Positions 1 to 10,734 of a stretch of 64,000 nucleotides of DNA are shown in pieces. Made by a program: the position numbers and the translations under genes. Source of the DNA: Combretum micranthum (Eukaryota; Streptophyta; Magnoliopsida; Myrtales; Combretaceae); NCBI GenBank assembly GCA_024138025.1, contig JAMXBD010001438.1, positions 248,001-312,000 on the forward strand. The letters run 5' to 3'. Positions within the stretch are counted from its first letter, which is position 1, and every line of letters starts with the position of its first letter. The notes beneath the pieces are model-generated. The model made no database searches, was not told where the DNA came from, and saw only the letters and a list, made by a program, of their open reading frames with translations.

Positions 1-953
1 AAGCTTAGGAACCCTAAATCCGGCTTTCCTTCGATTTCATAATAAAAGAAGTTTTATAAAGTAAATGAATATGAATTATTGTTCTAAAGTATATTTTAGA
101 CCTTTGAAAGTTTTAAATTAGGGAATTTTTCAATTCCGGGCCTTCCCGAGCTCAATTATGGAAAAGCATGCCCCGGGACCATGAACTTAGAAAAATGTTT
201 CGGAATATTCATTAAAACTGTAATTTTATAAGGATTCTAAAAATATCAATTTTATAATTTTCCAGGCTATAAAATTACAGTTATAGCCTTTTCTTGTGTT
301 TTCGTTACAACCGGTAAAGTAGATGTCTTGTCTACTATTCACAAGTACAACCTACACTACACACTACACATATCCTATTTTTGCATCCTTACAACTACTC
401 ATTACAATTTTCTTTTCCAAGAAATTTTGTTTCCTAAATAATTATTACATTTATTACATTTTAATTACATAAATTACAAATTATCAAATTTCAACACACA
501 CACACTCCTCCCCCCCCCCCTCATGGCTGGTGCCCCACTCCCCCTTTTCCCTCTCATTTGTTTTATTTTTGCTACTTTTATTCAATTAAAAACCCTAATC
601 TATTCATATATAAGCTCCTTTTTCTCTCTCTCTCCTCATTTTCACTCTTGCAAAAATTTACAAAGGTTGAAAATGCTCTCCTCCTCTCCTCTAGCCTTGC
701 CGTGACACACACACACACATGCACATCTTCACAAGTTTGTTTCATCTCCTTTTCTCCTTTAAATCTCCATTAAAGTGATGATTCCAAGCCTTGTTCTTCC
801 TAAACCTTGTAATGGCAAAGCTATTCTTGTGTGTCTTTCACATTAATCCCAATGATCAAATGCTAGGGACATGAAAGCACTTGTACAAGAATATCAAGCC
901 ATCACAAGAAGTGGATCTAGAGTTTAAAGGAGTTTTTGATGAGATAATGTGAT
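1..953 (+). mobile_element. Outer LTR fragment, 5' part (interrupted)
   Basis: Plus-strand LTR of the large-LTR gypsy family. Its first bases match the solo LTR at 48682 about 75 bp into that element, so the true LTR start lies just left of the window. It contains an ACCGGTAAAGTAGATGTC block shared by many LTRs here, a TATA box at 607 and a CT-rich leader. It is split at 953 by another LTR and resumes at 4657. The continuity across the insertion is confirmed by the uninterrupted minus-strand relative at 53313-54635. The 60-71-codon ORFs near 523-773 are low-complexity and not genes. Confidence 0.8.
607..613 (+). promoter_or_regulatory. LTR TATA box
   Basis: TATATAA followed by a CT-rich leader (TTTCTCTCTCTC). 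Its place in the LTR matches TATA elements at 24209, 52727 and 49374 and, on the minus strand, 7775, 16672, 53926 and 60226. Confidence 0.55.
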
Positions 954-3451
954 TGTAAACCCCTATTTTCTAAGCCTTAACCTTAAGCCGGAAAGTCTAC
1001 CGGAGACCTTAAGTCAACAAATCTTGAGTAAAACCCTACCGTTTAGATCCGACAAACCCAAGCTCGTAAATCGAGGAGTTGAAAAATAATTAAAGTGTTT
1101 AGAATAGTCCGTAATAATATTTGATTTATTAAAAATATCAGATTGGTTTATTTTCAGCTTATTTCGAACCCGTTTGGATACTGCTTTGGAAAGCGTGTCC
1201 CGAGGCTCGAAAAATTAAAATTATATCTTTAATATTTTTAAACTTGTATTTTTATAAGGATTTTAAAAATATCAAGTTTAGAATTTTTCGGATTTTAAAA
1301 ATATCAGTTATAGCTCATATAAGCTTATTTTACTCTTACCGGTAACTTAATTATTAAATTTCTAAAAATAATTTAATTGATTATTTTATTTAAAACATAA
1401 AAATTCTGCCACTTAAATAAAAATAATTTTCTTAATTTATTTTATATATTTTCTTATTCAAAAAGCCACTTTATCAACCCATATCTCAAGTACACATCCA
1501 TTATCATTACTACACATTATTATGTTTTCTTTCACTTTTTCTTACACTCCATTTCCCAAAATTGCAGCTGACCATTCCCCATAAATTAGCCACTTTTCAT
1601 TATTTTTATTTATTTATTTGATATTTTAAAAGTCTCTTTTAGTTAGAATTAGAAGCTACAAGTTACACTTTCAAAATTACAATTTCAACTCAACTAAACC
1701 ACCTCCTACACTACATGTAGATTCACGCCAGCCTCCCTTGCAGCTGACTTGGTTTTATTTTTTTATCATTTATTTAACACACTTTTATCTCTACTTAAGC
1801 ATCTCATTCCCTCCCTCTTTCATCTTTACAAACCCTATATTTTTCCTCTCTCTTTTTCCCTTTCTTTTCTCTTCATCTTTGCCTTGTCTTCTTAAGAACA
1901 AGCTACCACCATTTTTATTTCTTGCTCCCACATACTTTTTCTTGCAAATATTCAAGGTAATCATCCTCTTTTAGCTCTCATAAGATGTTATAGGATGATA
2001 TTATGGATGTTTCATGCATCAAAGGACATTCCACAAGCTTAAAAGGCTATGGATGATGATGCCAAGAAGTGAAACACTCCTCTAGATGATGATCTCTTTT
2101 GTTCTTAGTATTTTTGTTATATGGAAGGCTTGTTTATCCTCTTGTTTATGTGATAACTTGTAGATCTAGGGTTTTACAAAGCTTTAGTTATGTTTATGTG
2201 TAGATCTAGAAGTTTAAGACCTACTACTAAGTTTTTCTTATGTTTTCATGGTTGTATTTTAAGTAGATCTTAGATGCAAGTTGGAATGAAAAAGTGAAAT
2301 TCATAACTTGTCAAGGCACCATGTTAAAAACCCCCTTCCAAGCCTTAAAATGGAAGTTTTTGTTAATAAAATGAAGGTTTGATTGATGTATATCATCAAG
2401 ACTTCATCTTACAAGAATCAAAGTTGATTTTCAAAAACAAAAATTGCATTTTCGGATCAAGACAAGAACCTAAAATAAAAACATGTTTTCCAACTCAAAA
2501 ATGAAGATTTTATTCAAGAAATGAAGGGTTCTTGAGATATAATATGTAATGGGTTGTTTTTCATGAGTTTTGATGAATTTTCTCAAGAGATATGTCCAAA
2601 ATAAATTTATGAAAATTCGGATCTAGACCAAGACCCATTTTTGGAACCCATCATTCAACCTTAAAATAAAGATTTAGACAAAAATATAAGGGCTCTTGGT
2701 ATAAATATCTTAAGGAATGAATTTTCATAAGTTTAAATGAGTTTTCATAAAAGGTATTGCTTAAATCAAGTGTTTGTAAAAGACAAAATTTAGGTCTTGT
2801 CTTCATTGTAAACTTCAAAGAGGAAATTCGTAATTATGGGGGACCAATTTTTAAAACCTTCTTTTAGATCTCAAAACAAGTATTTTATATTGAAAATGGA
2901 ATGCTTTGATGATATATAATATAGGAAAATTATTTTCATTGAACTAAGTAAGTTTTAGTAAAGGAATTACTCAAAACAAGACAATGAGTTTCAACTTGTA
3001 AATTTCGGTTTTATGAGAATGGATCCTTAGAAGTTTCATTTGAACTTTATGTTTGGTATTAGATAGGTGTGTAATCTCTTAATTTTGTTTTGAGAATCTC
3101 CTTGCAAGCTTAGGACTAAAATAAATTGGTCTAAGTAGTTAAATAGAGTAGATATGGCAATTTTTTTCACAAAGGCTCAAATCTTGGAATTTTCGCAACC
3201 CTATTGTACAGTATGTTTCCGACCCCTAAATGACCTTAAATGTTTGAATTAACTTTAGAAATAGATAGCTCTTTCAAAGTAGGTACAAATCGGTATATTA
3301 TAAGCTAAATTCCGAGTTAAAATGAGCTAGATATGACCTTTTTAAGTTAAGGATTCAACCTAGACGGAAATTGACGAACTTAGTAAATAAAATTGTTAAG
3401 TTTAATAGAACTTCATAAGAGATACTCATTGAGGGTATTCCTTGTACTTAG

Positions 3452-3519
3452 GTGAATTGGAGGACGGGTTACCACTTCCCGAGGACTATTACGACTAGTG
3501 GATTTCACTACATGGACAA
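3452..3519 (+). other. Exon-like block in LTR (conserved 15-codon tail)
   Basis: Preceded by CTCAT, a pyrimidine-rich stretch and TAG; followed by GTGAGT. Reading from the G of the AG gives GELEDGLPLPEDYYD and then a stop at 3496-3498. An ATGG lies 7-8 bases before the GTGAGT. The same arrangement recurs in at least nine other LTR loci of this window. Confidence 0.55.
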
Positions 3520-3853
3520 GTGAGTTCATTTCTCAATTAATTATGCTCTTGGATGTGCTTGTAGTAGTAGTGGCATTAGACTTAGGAAAAGATAAAATTG
3601 TGATGATTGGTCTAAACTTGCATGAATGAACGATAAGTATACGAGCAAGCTTTGTTGCAATAACCTTGTATGAGCTAGTATAGATTTGAATGTCTGAAAT
3701 TTGTATGGTCACTTTTAAATTATCTAATTAATATACCATGATTATATGAATAAATTGCACATGAATATCACGTAGTGAGTCACATATCATTGTCGAGTAT
3801 GCCTTTGGTGGACAAAGGTGTATTTGGGAGGCAGCGGGTCTTTAATGAAGGGG

Positions 3854-4035
3854 ACTAGGGTTGCATGACTTATGAACCACCCCATTCAAATAATAAAACT
3901 ATGGTTGCATGACTTATGAACCAACATTAAAAATTGTGGTTGCATGTCTTATGGACCACCCCACTTAAGATTGGGACTATGGTTGCATGTCTTATGGACC
4001 AACTTTGGAATTGTAGTTGCATAACTTATGAACTA
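3854..4035 (+). repeat. Minisatellite inside LTR, about 5 units of 38-44 bp
   Basis: Units begin around GGTTGCATGACTTATG(A/G)ACCA, followed by alternating CCCCA or ACTTT spacers. It sits between the conserved GTGAGTCACAT block on the left and TGGAGGGCGTAAATCCATTC on the right. The same repeat occurs at 51466-51645; other LTR subfamilies carry unrelated repeats at this site. Confidence 0.8.
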
Positions 4036-4238
4036 CCCCAAACCCCGAGTGGAGGGCGTAAATCCATTCACATATGACTACCGGAAAGTTATATGCCTGT
4101 TTGCTTATTTGCTTGTGCATTCATATGGTTGCTTAATTATAACTTGCTTGTATAGATATTTTAGCTTGATCGAGTAGGTTACTTGGAAAATGAATCTTAC
4201 TAAGCAATTAGCTTATACCCCAATAGTTTTTGTTGCAG

Positions 4239-4279
4239 TGTTCCTATTTTTGGATGTTCCGAGAGGACACTTTGTGCAG
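4239..4279 (+). other. Short exon-like block in LTR (41 nt)
   Basis: Bounded by TTTTTGTTGCAG on the left and CAG/GTTTAC on the right. Aligned blocks of 40-42 nt with the same borders occur at 51840-51879, 20825-20866, 45760-45801 and 30989-31030, all downstream of the block ending in GTGAGT. Confidence 0.45.
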
Positions 4280-4656
4280 GTTTACTACATTGGATTAAAG
4301 AGCTTTTGAGGAAGTCGGGACCTAGTATAGGCGTGGACTTCTAGGAAAATCTCTTTAATGTAAATTCAGATATGTGTAATTAGAGCTAAACGATGTAGAC
4401 TCCTATTATTTTGGCGGGGGTATGCCCCCTTGGCTTTTGTAAAGTTTAACTGTTATCTTGTTGTGATTTATATTCTTAATGCTATGTATGCTTTCTTAAG
4501 ACTACTCGAATCAAAGTGTGATCCTAATAGTTGTGAAAGTACACCTTACACTCGATATGTAAACTTATGGGATGACTAAGGTGGTCATACTTAAGTTTAC
4601 GTATCGCATGTGGTGGACTGTCGCGTTTAGGGTACCCTTTGGGGCGTGACAGTGAT

Positions 4657-4805
4657 GTTCATGCATGTAAAGTAGGAATCTTGCATAGATATTTATGTTC
4701 ATGCCATGAAACTCATGAATCATGCATGATATTTGGTAGATCTAGTGTTTAGACATCCACATCTTCATCTACATTTATGTTCATACGATTATTTTGATTT
4801 TCATG
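4657..4805 (+). mobile_element. Outer LTR fragment, continuation
   Basis: Continues the LTR of 1-953 after removal of the solo LTR and one copy of GTGAT. Its sequence matches, in reverse complement, about 53480-53600 of the minus-strand LTR. It is cut at 4805 by the minus-strand LTR. Confidence 0.75.
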
Positions 4806-5394
4806 TGTCACGCCCCAAAGAGTACCCTAAACGTGACAGCCCGCCACACTTAATATTAAAGCTTAAGTACGACAACCTTAGCCATTCCCAAAAAGCTTTT
4901 ATATTAAGTGTAAGGCGTACTTCATAACTTTAGAGGACCATATATGGAATTATGAAGCTTAAGGAGATATAAAAACATATTAAGAAAAGAGGATTCACAA
5001 TTGTTCATGGCAAAACTTTACAAGCTTAAAGACAATTCCTTGAATTACTAATCTAATACATATTATCATGCCAATACTAAGCTATACATTATCCAGATTT
5101 CTAATGTTCAAAAGGGATTACCTGCCCGCATGGTCCACGCGGCCTTAACCATAAGTAAGGGAACTGCAAAAGATATCTATCGGGTATAAGCTACTAGGCT
5201 TAGTGAGTAAATCCCAAAAATTCATACTCGAAGTAAATTATCAATCAAGTTTATTATTCAAACGTATGAAATGCAACAACCACGTGAGCATACAAGACAT
5301 ATGACTTTCTGGGAATCATATGTTGAATGAATTTACGCCCTTCATTCGGGTTGGGGATTCAGGCCAATTACAGCCACCACTTTAAAAACAATTT

Positions 5395-5530
5395 TATAGA
5401 TCTTAACCGGCTCCTATACGCCATCAAAACTTGTAGTTATTACAGGCTCCTACTAGCCATCAAAAACTTGTAGTTATTACAAGCTCCTACTAGCCATCAA
5501 TTTTTGTAGTTCTTATCGGCTCCTACTCGC
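5395..5530 (-). repeat. Minisatellite inside LTR (GGCTCCTACTAGCCATCAA type)
   Basis: Three to four units of roughly 46 bp built from GGCTCCTA(C)TAGCCATCAA and CTTGTAGTTATTACA. A related array is at 14640-14730. It occupies the same anchored position as the unrelated arrays at 3854 and 20451. Confidence 0.75.
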
Positions 5531-5870
5531 CACTTACATGATATACCGTTATGTCTACCACCACTATTATACACTTGTCCCACCAATTGTATAGTATGAA
5601 TGCAATGTGACCCAACATATGAAGTGCATGAATAATTTCTCCAATTAAAGTCTAGTAGTTACGTTTAAATTCTTTCAAGTGATCAATCAATTTCAAACAT
5701 TTCAAGATATTAATTCACATACAACTTTATTACAAACAAATCGAGTTTCGATATACTTAGTATTCTTTCAACGTATTATCATACACTTCCTTTTTGATTT
5801 TCTTAAATTCTAGTGCAACTAATTTTACAAGCACAATCAAGAGTATGAAAAATAACGGGAAGTAACTCAC

Positions 5871-5970
5871 GATGCCATTTGTCGTCTATTCCTCTAAGCG
5901 GATGAGTCGTTCACACACTCCACTTAATTGTAATAGTTCTTGGGGTGAAGAAATCCTTCCTCGGGATCAC
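5871..5970 (-). other. Exon-like block in LTR (conserved 15-codon tail)
   Basis: Minus strand: pyrimidine tract, GGTTAG, then a reading frame GDPEEGFLHPKNYYN ending at stop TAA (5924-5926). An ATGG follows, then GTGAGT. Same length and stop position as the other copies, although the bases differ widely. Confidence 0.5.
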
Positions 5971-7190
5971 CTAACCAAAGAAAATACCCATAATGAGTTT
6001 TTCTTGAAGATTTTCTTGAATTTTGACAAAACAATGTCAAAGAACGTTGAAGTTCGTATAGAAAAATGTTCCAACTTAAAATGGCCATAACTTGGTCATT
6101 TTAACTCGGAATCGCGCATATAATATACCGATTTCTATCTACTCGAAAAGATCTACCCATTTGTAAAATTATTTCCCACAAACAAAGCCATATAGGCTCC
6201 GAAAAAGCGCGACAAGACTCACCACGGATTTTTCAAGTAAAACGACTTTGGTTCAAGAAATCAAAATGTTTGATAAATACTTAGTTATCTATATAGTTGG
6301 AAAATTCTCTTTTTATAACTATATAACTCATATTAAGCATGCTCAAGTGTCTTGTTGTCCAATTTTTTTCTTAGGTAAAACAATGTCGGGTTAAAGCTTT
6401 TCGGAAATTGTTTTTGTAATTTCCTTTGAAAATGAATACCTTGTTTTCTTTATTTTCTAAAAATGTTTTATGTTGGTTTTATTTATCTTTTTCTAAGTGA
6501 CTCTTGAAAATAAATTTCTATTTTCTAAGATACATTAATACTATATTTGAAATTTTCTAGAAAATATGCTATTCTTCATTTTTCTTGTGTAAATTCCTTT
6601 GTTTACTTATTATGCAAAAATTCCTTACTTGATATTTTCTCATTCTTTTTCTTATTTTCAAAAATAATCATCCATGCATGAAAATTTGTTTTCTTCATAA
6701 AAACAAGGTGGAACAATTTAAGACTTTTTGTAGAAAAACTAATTTCTATAATCTTATTAACTTTTTTCTGTAACTTGAAAAGAATTAACTTTATTATTTT
6801 TCAAACCATAAATTTTCTTTGCCTATTTGTTTGTAAGGTCTTTAAAAATTTCCGTAGTCTTTCATCCTATTTTCTTTATGAAAGAACCGTTTTGTCAAAA
6901 AGGTATTTTCTTTTGAAAACAAGGTAGAGTAACAAGGAATTAAGTAGCTTTTTAAGTAAAAATAGTTTCTAAATTCATAATGAATTCTTTTTGGCAATTT
7001 GAAAATAAATTTATTTTCGTTATCCTATATTTTTATGTTTCACATAAACTTATTCCTAAGTGACAAAAAGCCTTATTTTTATTTGATTATCTTTAGAAAA
7101 TAAAACTTTTGGACAACAATCTAAATGAACATGATTATGAGAATAACAATAAACAAAATAACATAAAGCAAAATAATAAAGTCAAGTATT

Positions 7191-7317
7191 GGAGTCTTAG
7201 CTTTTTCAAGGCTCCCGGGACTAAGAAATAAACTAGTCCCATAATGAAATAAAATGAAAGAAAGAAAAGCTTGTTTTGACTTGATGAGGACAAGTCTAAG
7301 ACTAGAGACTAGTCTTA
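7191..7317 (-). other. Cluster of four short hairpins in LTR
   Basis: Four adjacent inverted repeats. TAAGACTAG/CTAGTCTTA (7297-7317) has a 3-nt loop. GACTTG/CAAGTC (7278-7296) has a 7-nt loop. GGGACTA/TAGTCCC (7217-7240) has a 10-nt loop. GGAGTCTT/AAGGCTCC (7191-7215) has one wobble pair. They lie about 460-590 bp downstream of the TATA box at 7775. The first two recur at 16266-16306 with changed loop lengths; the third recurs at 63938-63960. Confidence 0.6.
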
Positions 7318-7774
7318 TTTCAACAAGGAATAAATAAATAAATTGCAATGGAAAAGTAAATAAATTGCTTTGCATGAAATAAACAAATTGCAAGTGAGCT
7401 TATATGCTCTAAAGAATATGTATAGATATATAAACAATAATAAATCAACATAAACATAAATGGATTGGCATGAACAAGAACAATTCATGAACATAATGTA
7501 GTTTCCACAACTTGTAGTATTTGGAAACTCACACTATGGTCATGTAAAGTTACATGACATGAAGAAGAAGAAAGAATTATAAAGGGTTACCTAAAGAAGA
7601 CTTTGATATGGTTATGTGGTTATGGGTTTTTGTTGTTGGTGGAAGTTGTTGTGGAATTATTTTGAGAGAGTTTTGAGATAGTAATTTGAGAGAGCTTTGA
7701 GAGGAAAAATTTAGAGAGTTTTGGTATGAATTTGTGGGTAGTGAATGTGTGAAAGAAGTGAAAGAGGAGGGGGG

Positions 7775-7783
7775 TATTTATAG
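7775..7783 (-). promoter_or_regulatory. LTR TATA box (CTATAAATA)
   Basis: Minus-strand CTATAAATA, followed by a CT-rich leader of about 180 nt without any ATG and a donor-like AG/GTAACC near 7590. Identical CTATAAATA boxes lie at 16672-16680 and 60226-60234 in sister LTRs. Confidence 0.6.
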
Positions 7784-8559
7784 GATTTTGAGGAGTGATT
7801 TTTGTGTGATTAAAATAAATGCAAAATTGGAACAAATTGAGGGCAAGAGAGAGGGGGGCGCCGGCCATTGCATGGGGGAGGGCATTTGATTTAATTTTTT
7901 GACTTTTTGGAAAGATAAAAGATGTAATATGTAAGGTAGATGTGATATAAAGTTATGGAAAGGTAAAAAGTTAAGATTATAGGTTATGTAGAGTGTAAGA
8001 GTAGGTGTAAGAAAAAGTAGAGATAAAAGAATAGTGTAGAATAGTAATGAATAGTGTAATGTAAAGTAGATATGACAATTAAAGTACCGGTAGTAAGAAA
8101 ATACGCGTATAATAGCTATATCTGTTATTTTTACTCACCGAAAAATTACGAAATTGATATTTTTGGAAAACTTATATTTTTACGAGTCTAACGGTATATT
8201 CGGAATATTTTTACTATTCCGGGCTTCCGGACACGTTTTTTGAGAACTGTGTCCGATCGGGTTCGAAGGACACCCGAATTTCGCGAAACTGAAACCTTTA
8301 TAAAACCTATGGTTATTACGAATTATTTGAGCTAATAATCCAAACTTCGTTTTTCCGGGCCAAAGAAAACAGCAATGCCGGATTTAGCTTGATACGGTAA
8401 ACTAGGGTTTTGTTGACCTTTAGGGTTTCGTTTGACTTCCGGTAGGGTTTTATGCTGAATCCGGAACCCAACCAAATCATGTGGGATTTTAATCGGGAAT
8501 TGGATACCAGATAGTGGAAGGGTAGAACCCGAGTTAGATCCAATGATATGGAGGGATGT

Positions 8560-8890
8560 GTATATTGAGGAGAAAATCCACCTGTGCTTGATCTAATAGT
8601 AGCAGAACCTGTGGCCCCCGAGCCTATGGAGGTGGAAGAGTGGTGAGAGCTTGTGAGAGAAACCGAAGTAGTGGAGACTCAAGTGAGTGAACCTGAAGTG
8701 GGAGTGATGAGAATGATGAGCCCGAGGAAGGTAAGGAACGGAGGAAGAGGAAGAAGCGAAGACCATGAGCCTTAGTCCGAACTACTAGGAAGGAGGGATG
8801 ACTACAAGGAATACCTTAGTTTGTTCGTCGACAGGACGATGGTGGTTCTTCTAGTAGAGACGACCTCCTAGTTTGACCTCCGATGACACT
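8560..8890 (+). pseudogene. Pre-gag acidic ORF remnant
   Basis: Broken coding region upstream of gag. Pieces such as DENDEPEEGKERRKRKKRRP and VRRQDDGGSSSRD resemble the better-preserved pre-gag ORF at 31484-32517, which contains LVRRDDGSSSSMDRP. Acidic and then basic composition. Several stops and shifts; no start can be assigned. Function unknown. Confidence 0.45.
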
Positions 8891-9459
8891 ACGATGAGTA
8901 AAGGTCGAGATGATAGCTAACCTATGAAGTCCAAGTGAAGTCCTTATTTTTCTTATTTTGAGTAGGCAATGCGGGATGCCAATTTGCCTTAGGATTTCTA
9001 GATAGTCTAGTATTTTGTTCTTTCTTTTCCTTGTATTTTGCTTTGTTTTCGAAATAGGCGAGAAGTTTAGAATTGATATTAGAGCATAGCTAGCCAAATT
9101 TTGTGGATAGAAATCTTTGATGTAAATATTTTTATGGCTCGCTAAAGTAATGAAGATCATGTTTATTCAAAGGAAAGAAATTGTGGAAAACATGCATGCT
9201 AGACATAGACATAAAGAACATTAACTGCTGCATATAAATTGCATGAGCATTCATTCATTCATGCTACTATTATGAGATTGCAACTTGTTTCTCTACATAT
9301 GAATTCCTTTATGATTGTATGAAAGTTATGAAATTCAATTCTTCTGAAATTAGATTTCTAGATTCCTGCAAAATTTTGAATCTTATCGACAAACTAAATT
9401 CTCAAGAATTAAAACCTCCTGAAAATACTAAAAACTTACTAAACAATATGTAAACAGAC

Positions 9460-10734
9460 GAAACCGACGGATTTGGAATCGGAAGCAGGATTCTCTCCCG
9501 AACGAAGCCAACCAACCGGCTGTACCTTAACCTAATCCCCAAGGAGTTGCGCCTCAGAATCAGCAAGGGGATGTGTTGAATGTGATTGGACAGTTAGCCA
9601 ATCTTCTGAATACATTCATCCAGAACCAAAACCCGGTTCAGAACCCGCACTAAGGACAAAGTGTTCGGGATTCTGCCCTACACCCGCCACCTGCAGACCA
9701 CCGGGAAGTGACTGCTGAGGCACTGGCTCCACAGGAGGAGCATTCCTATAATGTACCCTTGCCACCACCCCCACCATACAGAAGACCCTACCGAAGCTCC
9801 TTACCGGACATCATTAAGAGTAACCGGTATTTTGATGGAGCGTTTAGCAAACCAGATGAAGCCGAGGACTGGTTAGCTCAAATTGAGCGATCTTTTGCTG
9901 CATATGAAATTCCACCTTACTTACAAGTGGATTTTGGAACATATATGTTGAGGTATAATGCGAGGGTCTGGTGGGACTCTAAGAGAAGAAGCTTGCCTTC
10001 CCTGGTTACATGGGAGTCTTTTCGCCGGAATTTTTAGATAATTACTTCCCCTCCAGCTTGAGGGTAAAGTATAGTGCTGACTTCCTCCACGTGAAACAAA
10101 AGGGGAGAACGGTGGAGCAGTATGAGACTGAGTTCGTCCACTTGCTGCAATATGTACCTAACTCTTTCAGGGATAGTGAGGAGTTGAAGAAGCAAGTATT
10201 TTTGGGTGGCTTGGATGAGGAGTTACGAATCAAATTGGAAGAGTTTGGAGTAAGGACATACCCTAAGATGGTAGAAAAGGCCCGAGTGATTGAAGGGGCC
10301 AGAAAAAGGAAATACCAAGAACCTAACAAGACGGTATTTGGAAAAAGGCCGTTAGACGCCTTGAGTTCAGATTTAAAGGCAAAGAAAGAGATACAGACTG
10401 TACCAGGGATTCAAGGATGAGTCTAGCAGCAAGCCGACCCAGATTAAGGCCCAATGTCACATGCTGGAAATGTAAGGGGACGCATGCTCCTAGGCAATGC
10501 CCGTTGTTGAAGAACAAATGTTATTTCTGTGGCGATGCTGGCCTTATGGTTTATACGTGCCCGAAGAAGCTGGCCGTGACTTGCTTTATTTGCCAGGAGA
10601 AGGGGCACTTAGCCTCTGAATGTTCCCAACGGAAAAGTGTAGCCGCTCGACCCTTTGGGACTTCGAGCAATACCAACCCCATGAGGTCGAGAAATAGAAG
10701 TGGGAGTCGTGTAGCATCGGCAATGCATGGATGA
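9460..10734 (+). pseudogene. gag: gag (capsid and zinc-knuckle region), frameshifted
   Basis: Gag forms the virus-like particle of the retrotransposon and packages its RNA. A degenerate Gln/Pro-rich N-terminus with in-frame stops spans about 9460-9707. The capsid region begins near 9708 and carries SNRYFDGAFSKPDEAEDWLA and YMLRYNARVWWDSK. A one-base loss in a T run near 10030 shifts the frame into 10010-10420, with QKGRTVEQYETEF and a Leu-rich C-terminal capsid part. A further shift leads into 10417-10734, which holds three zinc-knuckle-like modules: CX2CX3HX4C, CX2CX4(H to L)X4C and an intact CX2CX4HX4C. The middle module has lost its His, so this copy is non-functional. Homologous, more damaged copies lie at 21213, 33190 and 46145. 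Confidence 0.88.

Larger units (their letters stand above)
954..4651 (+). mobile_element. Solo LTR, 3.7 kb, target duplication GTGAT
   Basis: Starts TGTAAACCCC and ends GGGGCGTGACA. The five bases on the left (949-953) and right (4652-4656) are both GTGAT, a perfect 5-bp target site duplication. No PBS or coding region is attached, so this is a solo LTR left by LTR-LTR recombination. It is inserted in the same orientation inside a related LTR. It carries a CT-rich leader, donor-like AAG/GTAATC at 1957, an exon-like block at 3452-3519, a tandem repeat at 3854-4035 and a short exon-like block at 4239-4279. Its relative at 48682-52248 has the same layout. Confidence 0.93.
4806..8445 (-). mobile_element. 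Minus-strand LTR, about 3.6 kb
   Basis: Its 3' end on the minus strand is the sharp TGTCACGCCCC at 4806. It runs through the tandem repeat at 5395-5530, the exon-like block at 5871-5970, the hairpin cluster at 7191-7317, a donor-like AG/GTAACC at 7590, the TATA box at 7775 and the TACCGGTA block near 8085. Homology to the 14002-17376 LTR fades near 8445, before the expected TGTAAACCCC start, so this LTR is truncated by a few tens of bases or merges into the next element. The right border is uncertain by about 60 bp. Confidence 0.8.

Noticed and set aside
523..773. Two overlapping ORFs near the window start
   Set aside because: CT-rich LTR leader just around the TATA box; composition-driven and not kept as coding in the sister LTR at 53313.
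8440..8520. Target duplication TCATG for the LTR at 4806 (copy at 8477-8481)
   Set aside because: No LTR terminus (TACA) adjoins 8477 and the flank does not continue the outer LTR; a chance match.
8816..9160. 114-codon minus-strand ORF
   Set aside because: Antisense to the pre-gag/gag leader; no supporting homology.
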